Position numbers and translations under genes: made by a program
In this document: piece by piece, positions 37,165-45,720 of the stretch
How the letters are laid out: each line of letters starts with the position of its first letter
How positions within the stretch are numbered: position 1 is the first letter of the stretch
Origin: Paraburkholderia bonniea
Lineage (GTDB): Bacteria; Pseudomonadota; Gammaproteobacteria; Burkholderiales; Burkholderiaceae
NCBI RefSeq assembly: GCF_009455625.1
Contig: NZ_QPEQ01000001.1
Span: 310,001-374,000, forward strand
Direction of reading: 5' to 3'
Length of the DNA stretch: 64,000 nt
Notes under the pieces: model-generated
The model's input: only the letters and a program-made list of their open reading frames with translations
What the model was told of the DNA's origin: nothing
The model's database searches: none

Positions 37165-37605
37165 ATGAAGACGTATATCAACCTGTTCCATACGTTCAGG
37201 CGTGCGCTATGCCTGCCGGGCGTTTCAGTGCTCGTTTTGATGCTGGTGCTGATGCAGGGGTATCCAGAATGGGCGCAAGCAAACGAGAAGGGACCGTCTG
37301 CATGCCAAACGTCGCTAACCCACGTCAAGGGGTTGCCGCTGGTCGCGGGTGCTCTAAAAGACTCCACGATAGACCGCTGCGGCGAGTCTGGTAGACCGAG
37401 TTGGAGCAGGCTCGTCTACATTTCAAGAGACACGTCGTATGAGGCTTTCAAAATTGCTGAAGAGAAATTGCGGGAGTCTCAGGATATCTGCCGGACTGCG
37501 GGCGGAATGACGGCACATAGTCCATATCCTTCCAAGGACTACTTCAAAGGCGAGTTAGTCCCAATGATTCGGACTTCATGCAGTTTTCCTGATGGCGGTA
37601 CATAA
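37165..37605 (+). CDS. Small secreted protein of unknown function
   Basis: 146 residues. A hydrophobic stretch (VSVLVLMLVLMQG) and a likely cleavage after WAQA mark a signal peptide with a long n-region. The mature domain has four cysteines (SACQTS, DRCGES, DICRTA and TSCSFP) that could form two disulfides in the periplasm or outside. No family recognised. AAGGAG lies before the ATG and the gene starts 54 bases after the propeller-like gene, so they are probably co-expressed. Confidence 0.65.
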   Translation: MKTYINLFHTFRRALCLPGVSVLVLMLVLMQGYPEWAQANEKGPSACQTSLTHVKGLPLVAGALKDSTIDRCGESGRPSWSRLVYISRDTSYEAFKIAEEKLRESQDICRTAGGMTAHSPYPSKDYFKGELVPMIRTSCSFPDGGT

Positions 37606-38703
37606 CACCGCAAGCACGTCTGCCTTTAAATAGCCGATAAGAAAAAATCGAGGATAGGTTGGGATGCGTAAAGATGGCACCCTTATATCCCTTGTTCTGG
37701 ATTATTTTCTGGCGGCATTGCGAGGTAGTTCTTAGTGTTATGGCAACTCCTTTGGCAAGAAATAAAAGAGGTCTGTCAAAGTGAAATTTGCTCAGCCGGT
37801 TTGCTTAGTCGTGCGAGTTTTAACAAGACTGCTGTCTTTGAAATTTCTGTCAGACGTATTTTTTTAAAAGGAGGACTACGATTGTTTTTTGCATCTCGCT
37901 GCCCTGAAAGTTTCGGGCTTAAGTGAATGAAATTCGCCGTTAAGCGGACGACGGCAGCAGATACGGCCGCTGCCCGCTTAACGCAACATGCACCGTTTTT
38001 TGCCGGTCGGCAGTCGAAGGCCGATGGCATACGCGAGATTCTGGTGGCTCTGTTTAATCAAAGATGGTGCGTGAGCAGAGCATGACGGATCATCTGCAAA
38101 GCCGGGCTATACCCGGGCGGGGTGGCTTGTATTCTGACCCTGATCCACGCTCCTCTGGCTGGCCGGAGTCCTTCCAGCGGAGACCGACCCTGGACTGACA
38201 CTTGCTCAAGATTCACCAGAGCGGAAATTGAGCCGCTTCACAGCCATCTCGCAGCCATCTCACAGACGCGTCTTTGAACGGCTTTTGCCACGAATGGCGT
38301 TGATAGATGCCTTGGCGCACGGGGTTTTCGACCATTGCGCGTAGCTTTCACCACACCTCCCGCACGACTCAACCTCCAACCTGGCAACGCCTCCTGATCT
38401 GGCCTCCTGAGCCCTGGTGACGCATCCCCGGTTCAATCATCTGCGGCCAGGTCATCGCCAGCACGCAGTTCATCCCTTTTCGTCCCCATCCCGCCATCCT
38501 TCGAATTACCCGGCTTTTCCTTTCCTGATCTCCCGATCACCCGTGCGCGCCCGGCAGCAAAATAAGGTCGGATGCCCTTGAGCGACGGGCTTCACCCGAG
38601 CCAGAACTGAAGCAAACCGCCGGCTCAAGCTCGCGTCCACCGCATCCAAACGGCTGTTAACCCTGCTCGACGTCAGTCACTCATCACGCCAGTTCAACTA
38701 TCC
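37606..38703. other. 1.1-kb region without a credible gene
   Basis: No protein-like frame: the short frames here lack ribosome-binding sites and family character. The left part is AT-rich and includes the hairpin at 37939-37982; the right part is GC-rich and pyrimidine-rich, with a small direct repeat (CAGCCATCTC twice near 38240). A GCCGATAA sequence at 37633 resembles a sigma-28 -10 element but has no matching -35. Confidence 0.5.
37939..37982. repeat. Nested inverted repeat
   Basis: The outer arms GTTAAGCGG (37939-37947) and CCGCTTAAC (37974-37982) pair perfectly. Inside them GGCAGC pairs with GCTGCC. No T run follows on either strand, so it is not a standard terminator. Confidence 0.6.
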
Positions 38704-40533
38704 ATGACCGATCTCGCCCAGAACACTGCGCTACTGCCAGCAGCGCCGGAAACCTCCGTCGATACGCTGCTTCAGCGTGCGCTCGCGCTGCACCAGGCTG
38801 ACCACCTTGAAGAGGCTGAAACGTTGTACCGCCAGGTGCTGGAAATCGAGCCGCAGCATGCCGATGTGCTGCATCTGCTGGGTTTGATCGCGCATCAGTT
38901 CGGGCAGTACGAGAGCGCTTCAGAGTTCATCATGGCGGCCATCGAACGTCAGCCGCAGGCGTTTTATTACTTCAATCTCGGCAATGTGATGCAGGCGCAT
39001 AACCGTCCTGCTGCCGCAGCAGAATGCTTTATCCAGGCCATTGCGATGCAGCCGGATTACGCGGATGCGCACAACAACCTGGGCAATGCGCACCGTGCGC
39101 TCAAGCAGCACGAAGCAGCAGTTGAGTCTTTTTGCACGGCATTGCGGCTCAAGCCCGATCATGCGCAGGCCAACAACAATCTGGCGAATGCGTTGCTGGA
39201 GCTGGATGAACTCGATGCGGCGCTAGAGGCCTATCGCAACGCGATTGCTTTACGGCCAGATTTCGCTGAGCCGCGTAGCAACTTGTTGTTCGCGCTGAAC
39301 TATCAAGGCCGTGCCTGGCCTGGTGATTACCTTGATGAAGCACAGCGCTTCGCCACGCTCGCGCTGCAGCGTGCGACGCCCGCTAGCGCATGGCAGGTTG
39401 ACGCCACGCCACGGACGGATCGGCCGTTGCGGGTCGGCGTGGTGTCGGGTGATTTAAAGCAGCACCCGGTTGGCTACTTTATGGAGAGCGTGCTGGCGCA
39501 TGTCGATCCGGCACGGGTCGAACTCATTGCCTATCCCACGCGACATGTCGAAGACGCGCTGACGCAGCGCATCCGCGCGCGTTTTAGCGCCTGGCATTGT
39601 CTGGCTGGCATGAGTGATGAAGCGGCTGCCAGCCAGATTCAGGCGGATGGTATTGATCTGCTGCTCGATGCCTCGGGGCACACCACCTATAACCGTTTGC
39701 CGCTCTTCGCCTGGCGGCCTGCACCGGTTCAGGTGAGCTGGCCGGGATATTTCGCCAGCACGGGGTTGGACAGCATTGATTACATCCTTGGTGACGCCCA
39801 TGTTTTGCCGGAAGGCGAAGCGAGTCATTTCGTCGAAAAGCCATGGCGTTTGCCGAATAGCTATCTGTGCTTTACCCCGCCTACGGACGAGATTGAGGTC
39901 AACGCGCTGCCGGCGCTAGCGAATGGTTATGTCACGTTCGGTTGTTTTGGCAAGCTGCTGAAGCTGACCGATGAGGTCATTGCCGTGTGGTCCAGGGTGC
40001 TGCATACGGTGCCGGAATCGCGTTTGTTGCTGAAAGCATTTGAACTGTCGACGGAGTACGTCCAGCGCAAGACCCGGGAGCGCTTCGCCGCGCATGGGAT
40101 CGCGGCAGATCGTTTGCTGCTGGAGCAAGGTGCTCCGCGTAGCGAGTATCTGGCGGCTTACCACCAGGTGGACATCATGTTGAGTCCGTTTCCGTATCCG
40201 GGCGGCACGACGACTGCGGAAGGTCTGTGGATGGGAGTGCCCGTGGTGGCGCTCAAGGGCCAGCGCTTCCTGACGCATATCGCTGAAAGCATCTTGCATG
40301 GCGCGGGTCAGGCCGCATGGGTCGCAGAAGATCAGGATGACTATGTAGCAAAAGCAGTCGCTGCCGCGAGCAGTGCAGGGCGAGATGCGCTGGTGTCATT
40401 GCGGGTGGATCTGCGCCGCCAGTTGCTGAATTCGCCGCTATGCGATGCGCCGCGTTTTGCGCGCGATCTGGAGCAGGCATTGCACGCGATGTGGCTGGAA
40501 TACGTGAGCCGCGTTGCAGCGACACCATCATGA
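38704..40533 (+). CDS. TPR-containing GT41 (OGT/SPINDLY-type) glycosyltransferase 1
   Basis: 609 residues. Residues 22-200 form about five tetratricopeptide repeats (AETLYRQVLEIEPQHADVLH; PDYADAHNNLGNAHRALKQH). Residues 230-600 are the bacterial OGT catalytic region: VGVVSGDLKQHPVGYFMESV, LDASGHTTYNRLPLFAWRPA, PVQVSWPGYFASTGLDSIDY, LLEQGAPRSEYL and YPGGTTTAEGLWMGVPVVAL. It should transfer a sugar from a nucleotide-sugar to Ser/Thr in the cytoplasm. It is the first of three tandem paralogues joined by overlapping stop/start codons and next to fliT-fliD-fliC, which suggests flagellin as substrate. Confidence 0.9.
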   Translation: MTDLAQNTALLPAAPETSVDTLLQRALALHQADHLEEAETLYRQVLEIEPQHADVLHLLGLIAHQFGQYESASEFIMAAIERQPQAFYYFNLGNVMQAHNRPAAAAECFIQAIAMQPDYADAHNNLGNAHRALKQHEAAVESFCTALRLKPDHAQANNNLANALLELDELDAALEAYRNAIALRPDFAEPRSNLLFALNYQGRAWPGDYLDEAQRFATLALQRATPASAWQVDATPRTDRPLRVGVVSGDLKQHPVGYFMESVLAHVDPARVELIAYPTRHVEDALTQRIRARFSAWHCLAGMSDEAAASQIQADGIDLLLDASGHTTYNRLPLFAWRPAPVQVSWPGYFASTGLDSIDYILGDAHVLPEGEASHFVEKPWRLPNSYLCFTPPTDEIEVNALPALANGYVTFGCFGKLLKLTDEVIAVWSRVLHTVPESRLLLKAFELSTEYVQRKTRERFAAHGIAADRLLLEQGAPRSEYLAAYHQVDIMLSPFPYPGGTTTAEGLWMGVPVVALKGQRFLTHIAESILHGAGQAAWVAEDQDDYVAKAVAAASSAGRDALVSLRVDLRRQLLNSPLCDAPRFARDLEQALHAMWLEYVSRVAATPS

Positions 40534-43031
40534 CGACGGCGCAGGAGCTGCCATCGTTGCTGCAGCAAGCGCTGGCGCAGCATCAGGCGGGCCAGCTGGA
40601 GGTGGCACAGCAGCTCTATCAGCAGCTATTGCAGGCCAATCCGGCTGACCCTGACGCACTGCATTTTCTGGGCTTGCTGACTTGCCAAACCGGCGAAGCT
40701 GGCTTGGGCATCGCGTTGATGCGCCGCTCAATCGTGGCTTGTCCAAACGCCGTGTACTACAACAATCTGGGCAATGCACTGCGTGACCATGGCGAGCTAC
40801 TGAAGGCGATTGACAGCTACCGTCAGGCGGTCACATTGCAGCCGGATTATCCCGAAGCTCATAACAACCTCGGCAACGCATTGCGTGAGGCACATCAGCC
40901 TCATGACGCACTGAAGAGTTGTACCCATGCGTTGACGCTGCGCCCTGGTTACGCGCAGGCCTATAACAACCTGGGGAATGCGTTGAAGGATCTGGGCGAT
41001 CTGGATGCCGCGGCGCAGGCTTATCGCCAGGCGCTGGCAAGCTGGCCGGATTACGCCGATGCGCATCACAACCTGGGCAACGTGTTGCTTGCTTTGGACC
41101 TGCCTGATGCCGCGATCGAAAGCTATCGCTGCGCCACCGTGTTGAACCCGGCAAGCGCGCAGATGCACAACAGTTTGGGCACGACGCTGGTCGCTCGCGG
41201 TCAGCTTGCGGCAGCCATCGAAACGCTTACCCGGGCACTGCAGCTTGATCCTGACGATGCCCATACGCACAACAACCTTGGCAGTGCATTACGCGATGTG
41301 GGTCAGATCGAGGCGGCAGTGGCGGCCTTTGAACAGGCAATTGCATTGAGCCCAGATTTTGCTGAGGCTTATAGCAACCTGGCGAGTGTGCTGCGGCGTC
41401 AGGAAAAATTCGCGGCAGCGATTGCCGCTGGGCGCAAAGCGCTTGAACTAAACCCCTCTCTGGTGGATGCGTATAACACGCTAGGCAATGCGTATGTCGG
41501 GCTAGAGGAGTTTTCGGCCGCGCTTGAGATTTATCACCAGGCGCTGGCGCTTGATCCAGAGCATGCCGATGTGCACCACAACCTGGCGATTGTGCTGCTT
41601 AAAAGCGAACGCGCAGAAGAAGCGCTCGAGAGTGCGCATATCGCGCTGACGCGCAAGGATGGGATGGCCCAGGGGCATGTGAATCTGGGCGACATTCTGC
41701 GTTGTCTAGGCGATCTTGATGGTGCGATCAGCAGTTATCGCCACGCGCTTGAACGTGATCCTGACGTTGATTCCACTCATACCTCGCTGCTGTTTTGCCA
41801 GGCGACGCGAGCCACTGCTACGCCGCAAGCCTATCTGGCCGATGCGCGCCGCTTTGGTGAGCTGGTAGCGCAGCGCGCTCGGCCCTGGCCGCACACGCTA
41901 CCTGACCATGAACCTGAGCTGCGGCCTTTGCGGATTGGTTTTGTGTCGGGCGACTTGCGCCGTCATCCCGTGGGGATTTTTCTGGAGAGTGTTCTCGCGG
42001 CGATGAATCCAGCACAGGTGACGCTCATTGCCTATGCCACCGTTAGCAATGAAGACTCGCTCACGCAGCGGCTGAAATGCCACTTCGCTGCGTGGCATAC
42101 GTTGTCTGGTATGAGCGACGAAGCCGCGAGCCGCAAGATTTATGAAGACCGTATAGACGTTCTGGTGGATTTGTCCGGGCATACCTCAAGCAACCGGCTG
42201 GGCGTTTTTGCCTGGCGGCCCGCGCCAGTTCAGCTTAGCTGGCTAGGGTTTTTCGCTTCGACAGGGGTCGCGGCGATGGACTACATGCTTGGCGACATCC
42301 ATGTTTTGCCGGAGAACGAGGCGAGCCATTTCGTCGAAAAGCCATGGCGTTTGCCGTGTAGTTATCTGTGCTTTACCCCGCCGGATGATTTGCTTGAGGT
42401 CAGCGCAGCGCCTCTTTTGCACAACGGTTACGTCACGTATGGCTGCTTTGGCAAGCTGTCGAAGGTGACGGATGACGTGATTGCCGTGTGGTCCAGGGTG
42501 CTGCATGCCGTGCCGGATTCACGCTTGTTGCTGAAGGCGCATGAACTGTCGTCCGCTTCCGCGCAACGCAAGATGCAGGTGCGGTTTGCCGCGCATGGGA
42601 TTGAGGCAGATCGATTGCTGCTGGAACAAGGCGCGCCGCGCAGCGAATATCTGGCGGCTTATCACCGGGTAGATGTGATGTTGAGCCCGTTTCCGTACCC
42701 GGGTGGCACGACGACGGCCGAAGGTTTGTGGATGGGCGTGCCGGTCCTGGCGCTGAAAGGCGAGCGCTTTGTCACGCATATCTGCGAGAGCGTGTTGCAT
42801 GGAGCGGGGCAGGCGGCGTGGATCGCACAGGACCGGGAGGCCTATGTGGCAAAGGCTGCGGCGGTGGCGAGCGTGGCTGGACGTGAGGCGCTGGTGTCAT
42901 TGCGTGCGGCTTTGCGTCACCAGGTGCTGAGTTCGCCGCTGTGCGATGCGCCGCGTTTTGCTCGCCATCTGGAGCAGGCCTTTCACGATATGTGGGCGCA
43001 GTACATGAACCAATCCAGGGTGAATGCGTGA
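40530..43031 (+). CDS. TPR-containing GT41 (OGT/SPINDLY-type) glycosyltransferase 2
   Basis: 833 residues, with a longer TPR superhelix than its upstream neighbour: about eleven repeats over residues 10-430, for example PDYPEAHNNLGNALREAHQP and PDYADAHHNLGNVLLALDLP. The catalytic half repeats the family motifs FVSGDLRRHPVGIFLESVL, LVDLSGHTSSNRLGVFAWRP, LSWLGFFASTGVAAMDYMLG and PYPGGTTTAEGLWMGVPVLA. The frame is open 30 codons upstream, but the ATG at 40530 overlaps the previous stop (ATGA) and gives the same MxxxxELPSLLQQALAQHQAG lead as the third paralogue. Different TPR lengths may give the three enzymes different acceptor proteins or sites. Confidence 0.9.
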   Translation: MTTAQELPSLLQQALAQHQAGQLEVAQQLYQQLLQANPADPDALHFLGLLTCQTGEAGLGIALMRRSIVACPNAVYYNNLGNALRDHGELLKAIDSYRQAVTLQPDYPEAHNNLGNALREAHQPHDALKSCTHALTLRPGYAQAYNNLGNALKDLGDLDAAAQAYRQALASWPDYADAHHNLGNVLLALDLPDAAIESYRCATVLNPASAQMHNSLGTTLVARGQLAAAIETLTRALQLDPDDAHTHNNLGSALRDVGQIEAAVAAFEQAIALSPDFAEAYSNLASVLRRQEKFAAAIAAGRKALELNPSLVDAYNTLGNAYVGLEEFSAALEIYHQALALDPEHADVHHNLAIVLLKSERAEEALESAHIALTRKDGMAQGHVNLGDILRCLGDLDGAISSYRHALERDPDVDSTHTSLLFCQATRATATPQAYLADARRFGELVAQRARPWPHTLPDHEPELRPLRIGFVSGDLRRHPVGIFLESVLAAMNPAQVTLIAYATVSNEDSLTQRLKCHFAAWHTLSGMSDEAASRKIYEDRIDVLVDLSGHTSSNRLGVFAWRPAPVQLSWLGFFASTGVAAMDYMLGDIHVLPENEASHFVEKPWRLPCSYLCFTPPDDLLEVSAAPLLHNGYVTYGCFGKLSKVTDDVIAVWSRVLHAVPDSRLLLKAHELSSASAQRKMQVRFAAHGIEADRLLLEQGAPRSEYLAAYHRVDVMLSPFPYPGGTTTAEGLWMGVPVLALKGERFVTHICESVLHGAGQAAWIAQDREAYVAKAAAVASVAGREALVSLRAALRHQVLSSPLCDAPRFARHLEQAFHDMWAQYMNQSRVNA

Positions 43032-45331
43032 TGAATCGGGCACCGGGTGTTTTAGAGCAAGCGTTAGCGCAGCATCAAGCAGGGCAACTAGATGTAGCGC
43101 AGGCGTTGTACCAGCAACTGCTGCAAGCCAATCCGGCTAACCCAGACGCGCTGCATTTTCTGGGTCTCCTGAGTTGCCAGAAAGGCGATGCGAATTCCGG
43201 CATTGCGCTGATGCGCCGCTCGATTGCGGCTTACCCCAATGCGATTTACTACAACAATCTAGGTAACGCGCTGCGTGAGCACGGCGAGCTCTTAAAAGCG
43301 ATTGACAGCTACCGTCAGGCGGTTGCGTTACAGCCGGACTATCCCGAAGCACATAACAATCTGGGCAATGCGTTGCGCGAAGCAGGCCAGCCGTGTGAAG
43401 CGTTGGAGAGCTGTACTCAGGCACTGAGACTGCGCCCGGGTTACGCCCAGGCCCATAACAACCAGGGTAATGCCTTGCAAGACCTGGGCGAGCAAGACGC
43501 TGCGGTGCGGGCTTATCGTCAGGCGCTCGCGTTCTGGCCAGACTACGCAGAGGCACATCACAACCTGGGTAACGTGCTGCTCGCCCAAGGGCAGCATGAA
43601 GCCGCAAGCGAAAGCTATCGCTGTGCTACTACGCTGAGCCCTACTTGTGCGTTTATGCACAACAACCTTGGCGACGCGCTACAGCGCGCAGGCCAGTTTG
43701 AGGCAGCGGTTGCCGCGTTTTCCCGCGTGGTGGAACTGGAACCGGCCTCTGCTGCTGGGTATAGCCGGCTTGGTGACGCTTATCAGGCGTGGGGCGGCAA
43801 GCTGGAAGCAGCGGCGCTGTGCTATCAGAGCGCTAGTGAACTAGACCCGGCCGATGTTCAGGCGCATCACAAGCTGTCGCTCGTCAGGTTGCGGCAGCGC
43901 CGTGCCGAAGAGGCGCTGGTCAGTAGCAATAAAGCGCTCGCACTCGAGCATGCTTCGGCGCAACTACACATCAGTCACGGCGATATCCTTAACACGCTTG
44001 ACGATGTCGATGGCGCTTTAGCGAGCTATCGCTACGCTTTGTCGCTTAACGATGAACTGGAACTGGCGCATAACCGTCTGATTTTCGAAATGGCTAGCCG
44101 CGCAGAGGCATCAGCCGAAACCCGGCTCGCAGATGCGCGGCGCTTTGGCGCGCTGATGGCCGCACGTGCCAAGCCGTTTCAGCATCGCCGTGAGTCCACT
44201 ACAGTGCTTGGGGTGCCTAAGGAATTACGGCCACTACGCGTGGGTTTTGTCTCTGGAGATTTGCGCCAGCATCCCACCGGGATTTTCTTTGAGAGCGTAC
44301 TCAAGCATCTTGATACCGCTCGCATCACGCTGATTGCCTACACCACCATCGCCGCTGAAGACGAGGTGACTGCGCGTCTGAAACCCTGCTTTGCTGCATG
44401 GAACAGCCTGGTCGATGTGCCGGATGAAGTGGCGGCTCATCGCATCTTTGATGACCGCATTGATATCCTGGTGGATCTGTCGGGTCATATCGTGCATAAC
44501 CGCCTACCGCTTTTTGCCTGGCGGCCTGCACCGGTTCAGGTGAGCTGGCTGGGATTCTTTGGCACCACGGGCATCGAAACGATGGATTACATCCTGGGTG
44601 ACCGGCATGTTCTGCCTGCTGCCGAGGCTTGGCATTTCAGTGAGAAAACATGGTGTTTGCCAGATAGTTATTTGTGCTTTACGCCACCGCTTGAGCACGT
44701 GCCTGTAAGGCCTCCGCCGATGCTAAAGAACGGCTATGTCACGTTCGGTTTTTTCGGCAAGCTGGCAAAAGTCACGGAAGAGGTGATTCGGGTCTGGTCG
44801 CGGGTGTTGTGCGCTGCGCCGTCCTCGCGTCTGTTTTTAAAGGCGCAGCAACTGGAAGCGCCGGAAGCGCGCCGTCGAACACTGGCGCGCTTTGCTGCGC
44901 ATGGGGTCGATGCGGCACGTGTGACGCTGGAGGGTGGCTCACCGCGGCCGGAGTATCTGGCGACCTATAACCAGATTGATGTCACGTTGAGCCCGTTTCC
45001 GTATCCGGGTGGAACGACGACAGCCGAAGGCTTATGGATGGGTGTGCCAGTGCTGGCGCTGAAAGGGGACCGGTTTCTGACGCACATTTGCGAAAGCATC
45101 TTGCACTCGGCTGGATTGCCCGAGTGGATTGCGGCAGATGAAGAGGATTACGTCGCTCGGGCGCTTGCGCTCACAGCTGAGGGTGGCCGTGAGCAGTTGG
45201 TGGCATTGCGCGAGCAGTTGCGCGAGCAGGTGATGCATTCGCCGCTGTGCGATGCGCCGCGCTTCGCACGCAATCTGGAGGCCGCATTTGATGGCATGTG
45301 GCGCGAATCGCTAATGCGGCAATCCGCGTGA
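43031..45331 (+). CDS. TPR-containing GT41 (OGT/SPINDLY-type) glycosyltransferase 3
   Basis: 766 residues with about nine TPRs (residues 5-390) and a catalytic half containing FVSGDLRQHPTGIFFESVL, LVDLSGHIVHNRLPLFAWRP, VSWLGFFGTTGIETMDYILG and PYPGGTTTAEGLWMGVPVLA. It starts at an ATG sharing one base with the previous stop (TGATG), and its end lies eight bases from the convergent fliT. Its first 200 residues are very similar to those of paralogue 2, showing recent duplication; the middle TPRs and the catalytic domain are more diverged. Confidence 0.9.
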   Translation: MNRAPGVLEQALAQHQAGQLDVAQALYQQLLQANPANPDALHFLGLLSCQKGDANSGIALMRRSIAAYPNAIYYNNLGNALREHGELLKAIDSYRQAVALQPDYPEAHNNLGNALREAGQPCEALESCTQALRLRPGYAQAHNNQGNALQDLGEQDAAVRAYRQALAFWPDYAEAHHNLGNVLLAQGQHEAASESYRCATTLSPTCAFMHNNLGDALQRAGQFEAAVAAFSRVVELEPASAAGYSRLGDAYQAWGGKLEAAALCYQSASELDPADVQAHHKLSLVRLRQRRAEEALVSSNKALALEHASAQLHISHGDILNTLDDVDGALASYRYALSLNDELELAHNRLIFEMASRAEASAETRLADARRFGALMAARAKPFQHRRESTTVLGVPKELRPLRVGFVSGDLRQHPTGIFFESVLKHLDTARITLIAYTTIAAEDEVTARLKPCFAAWNSLVDVPDEVAAHRIFDDRIDILVDLSGHIVHNRLPLFAWRPAPVQVSWLGFFGTTGIETMDYILGDRHVLPAAEAWHFSEKTWCLPDSYLCFTPPLEHVPVRPPPMLKNGYVTFGFFGKLAKVTEEVIRVWSRVLCAAPSSRLFLKAQQLEAPEARRRTLARFAAHGVDAARVTLEGGSPRPEYLATYNQIDVTLSPFPYPGGTTTAEGLWMGVPVLALKGDRFLTHICESILHSAGLPEWIAADEEDYVARALALTAEGGREQLVALREQLREQVMHSPLCDAPRFARNLEAAFDGMWRESLMRQSA

Positions 45332-45339
45332 GAACGGGG

Positions 45340-45636
45340 TTAAAGCATACCGGTGGTCTGATACAGGCTGACTGATTCGATTTGCTGCATGGCATGGCTT
45401 TGCCGCACCGCCATCGCATCTTTTTCAGCCTGGGCATGGATCGCCACTGCGCTGTCGATGCGCTGAATCGCCCGGATGATGTCGAGCGCCTCAGGGGGCT
45501 GGGGCGGCTGGAGTGATTTCAGCAATGGCGCGCGAGTTTCAACCAGCGCCGCCGCTTTCACCCAGTCGCTTCGCGTTGCTGCAGCTTCGATAGCTTGAGT
45601 CAGCGTGAACGCTTGCGTCAGTGATTCAGGAACCAT
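45340..45636 (-). CDS. fliT: FliT-like flagellar export chaperone
   Basis: 98 residues, helical, reading FTLTQAIEAAATRSDWVKAA and LVETRAPLLKSLQ, as in FliT-family proteins that chaperone the filament cap FliD to the export gate. It lies directly downstream of fliD on the same strand, the normal position. Sequence conservation in this family is low, so the call depends partly on context. Confidence 0.8.
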   Translation of the reverse strand: MVPESLTQAFTLTQAIEAAATRSDWVKAAALVETRAPLLKSLQPPQPPEALDIIRAIQRIDSAVAIHAQAEKDAMAVRQSHAMQQIESVSLYQTTGML

Positions 45637-45669
45637 GAGATTTATTCCAGCGGGTTGAGCCTGTGAATG

Positions 45670-45700
45670 ACGGGTGACGGAACGTGTTGCCGTTACCCGT
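45670..45700. repeat. Hairpin in the fliD-fliT gap
   Basis: ACGGGTGACGG (45670-45680) pairs with CCGTTACCCGT (45690-45700) with one mismatch. On the minus strand it lies between fliD and fliT without a following T run; it could lower or protect the downstream message. Confidence 0.5.
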
Positions 45701-45720
45701 TAGCCATTACTCTTTATCTA

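Noticed and set aside
37633..37640. GCCGATAA as a sigma-28 -10 element
   Set aside because: No TAAA-like -35 at the required distance and no flagellar gene close downstream. Similar lone matches near 11802, 13932 and 28085 were rejected for the same reason.
37735..37926. 63-codon plus-strand frame
   Set aside because: No ribosome-binding site and no recognisable product, within a region that shows no coding character.
35231..38700. Attachment-site repeat matching the 3' end of tRNA-Arg
   Set aside because: I looked for the T-arm and acceptor sequence downstream of the island and saw no convincing copy.
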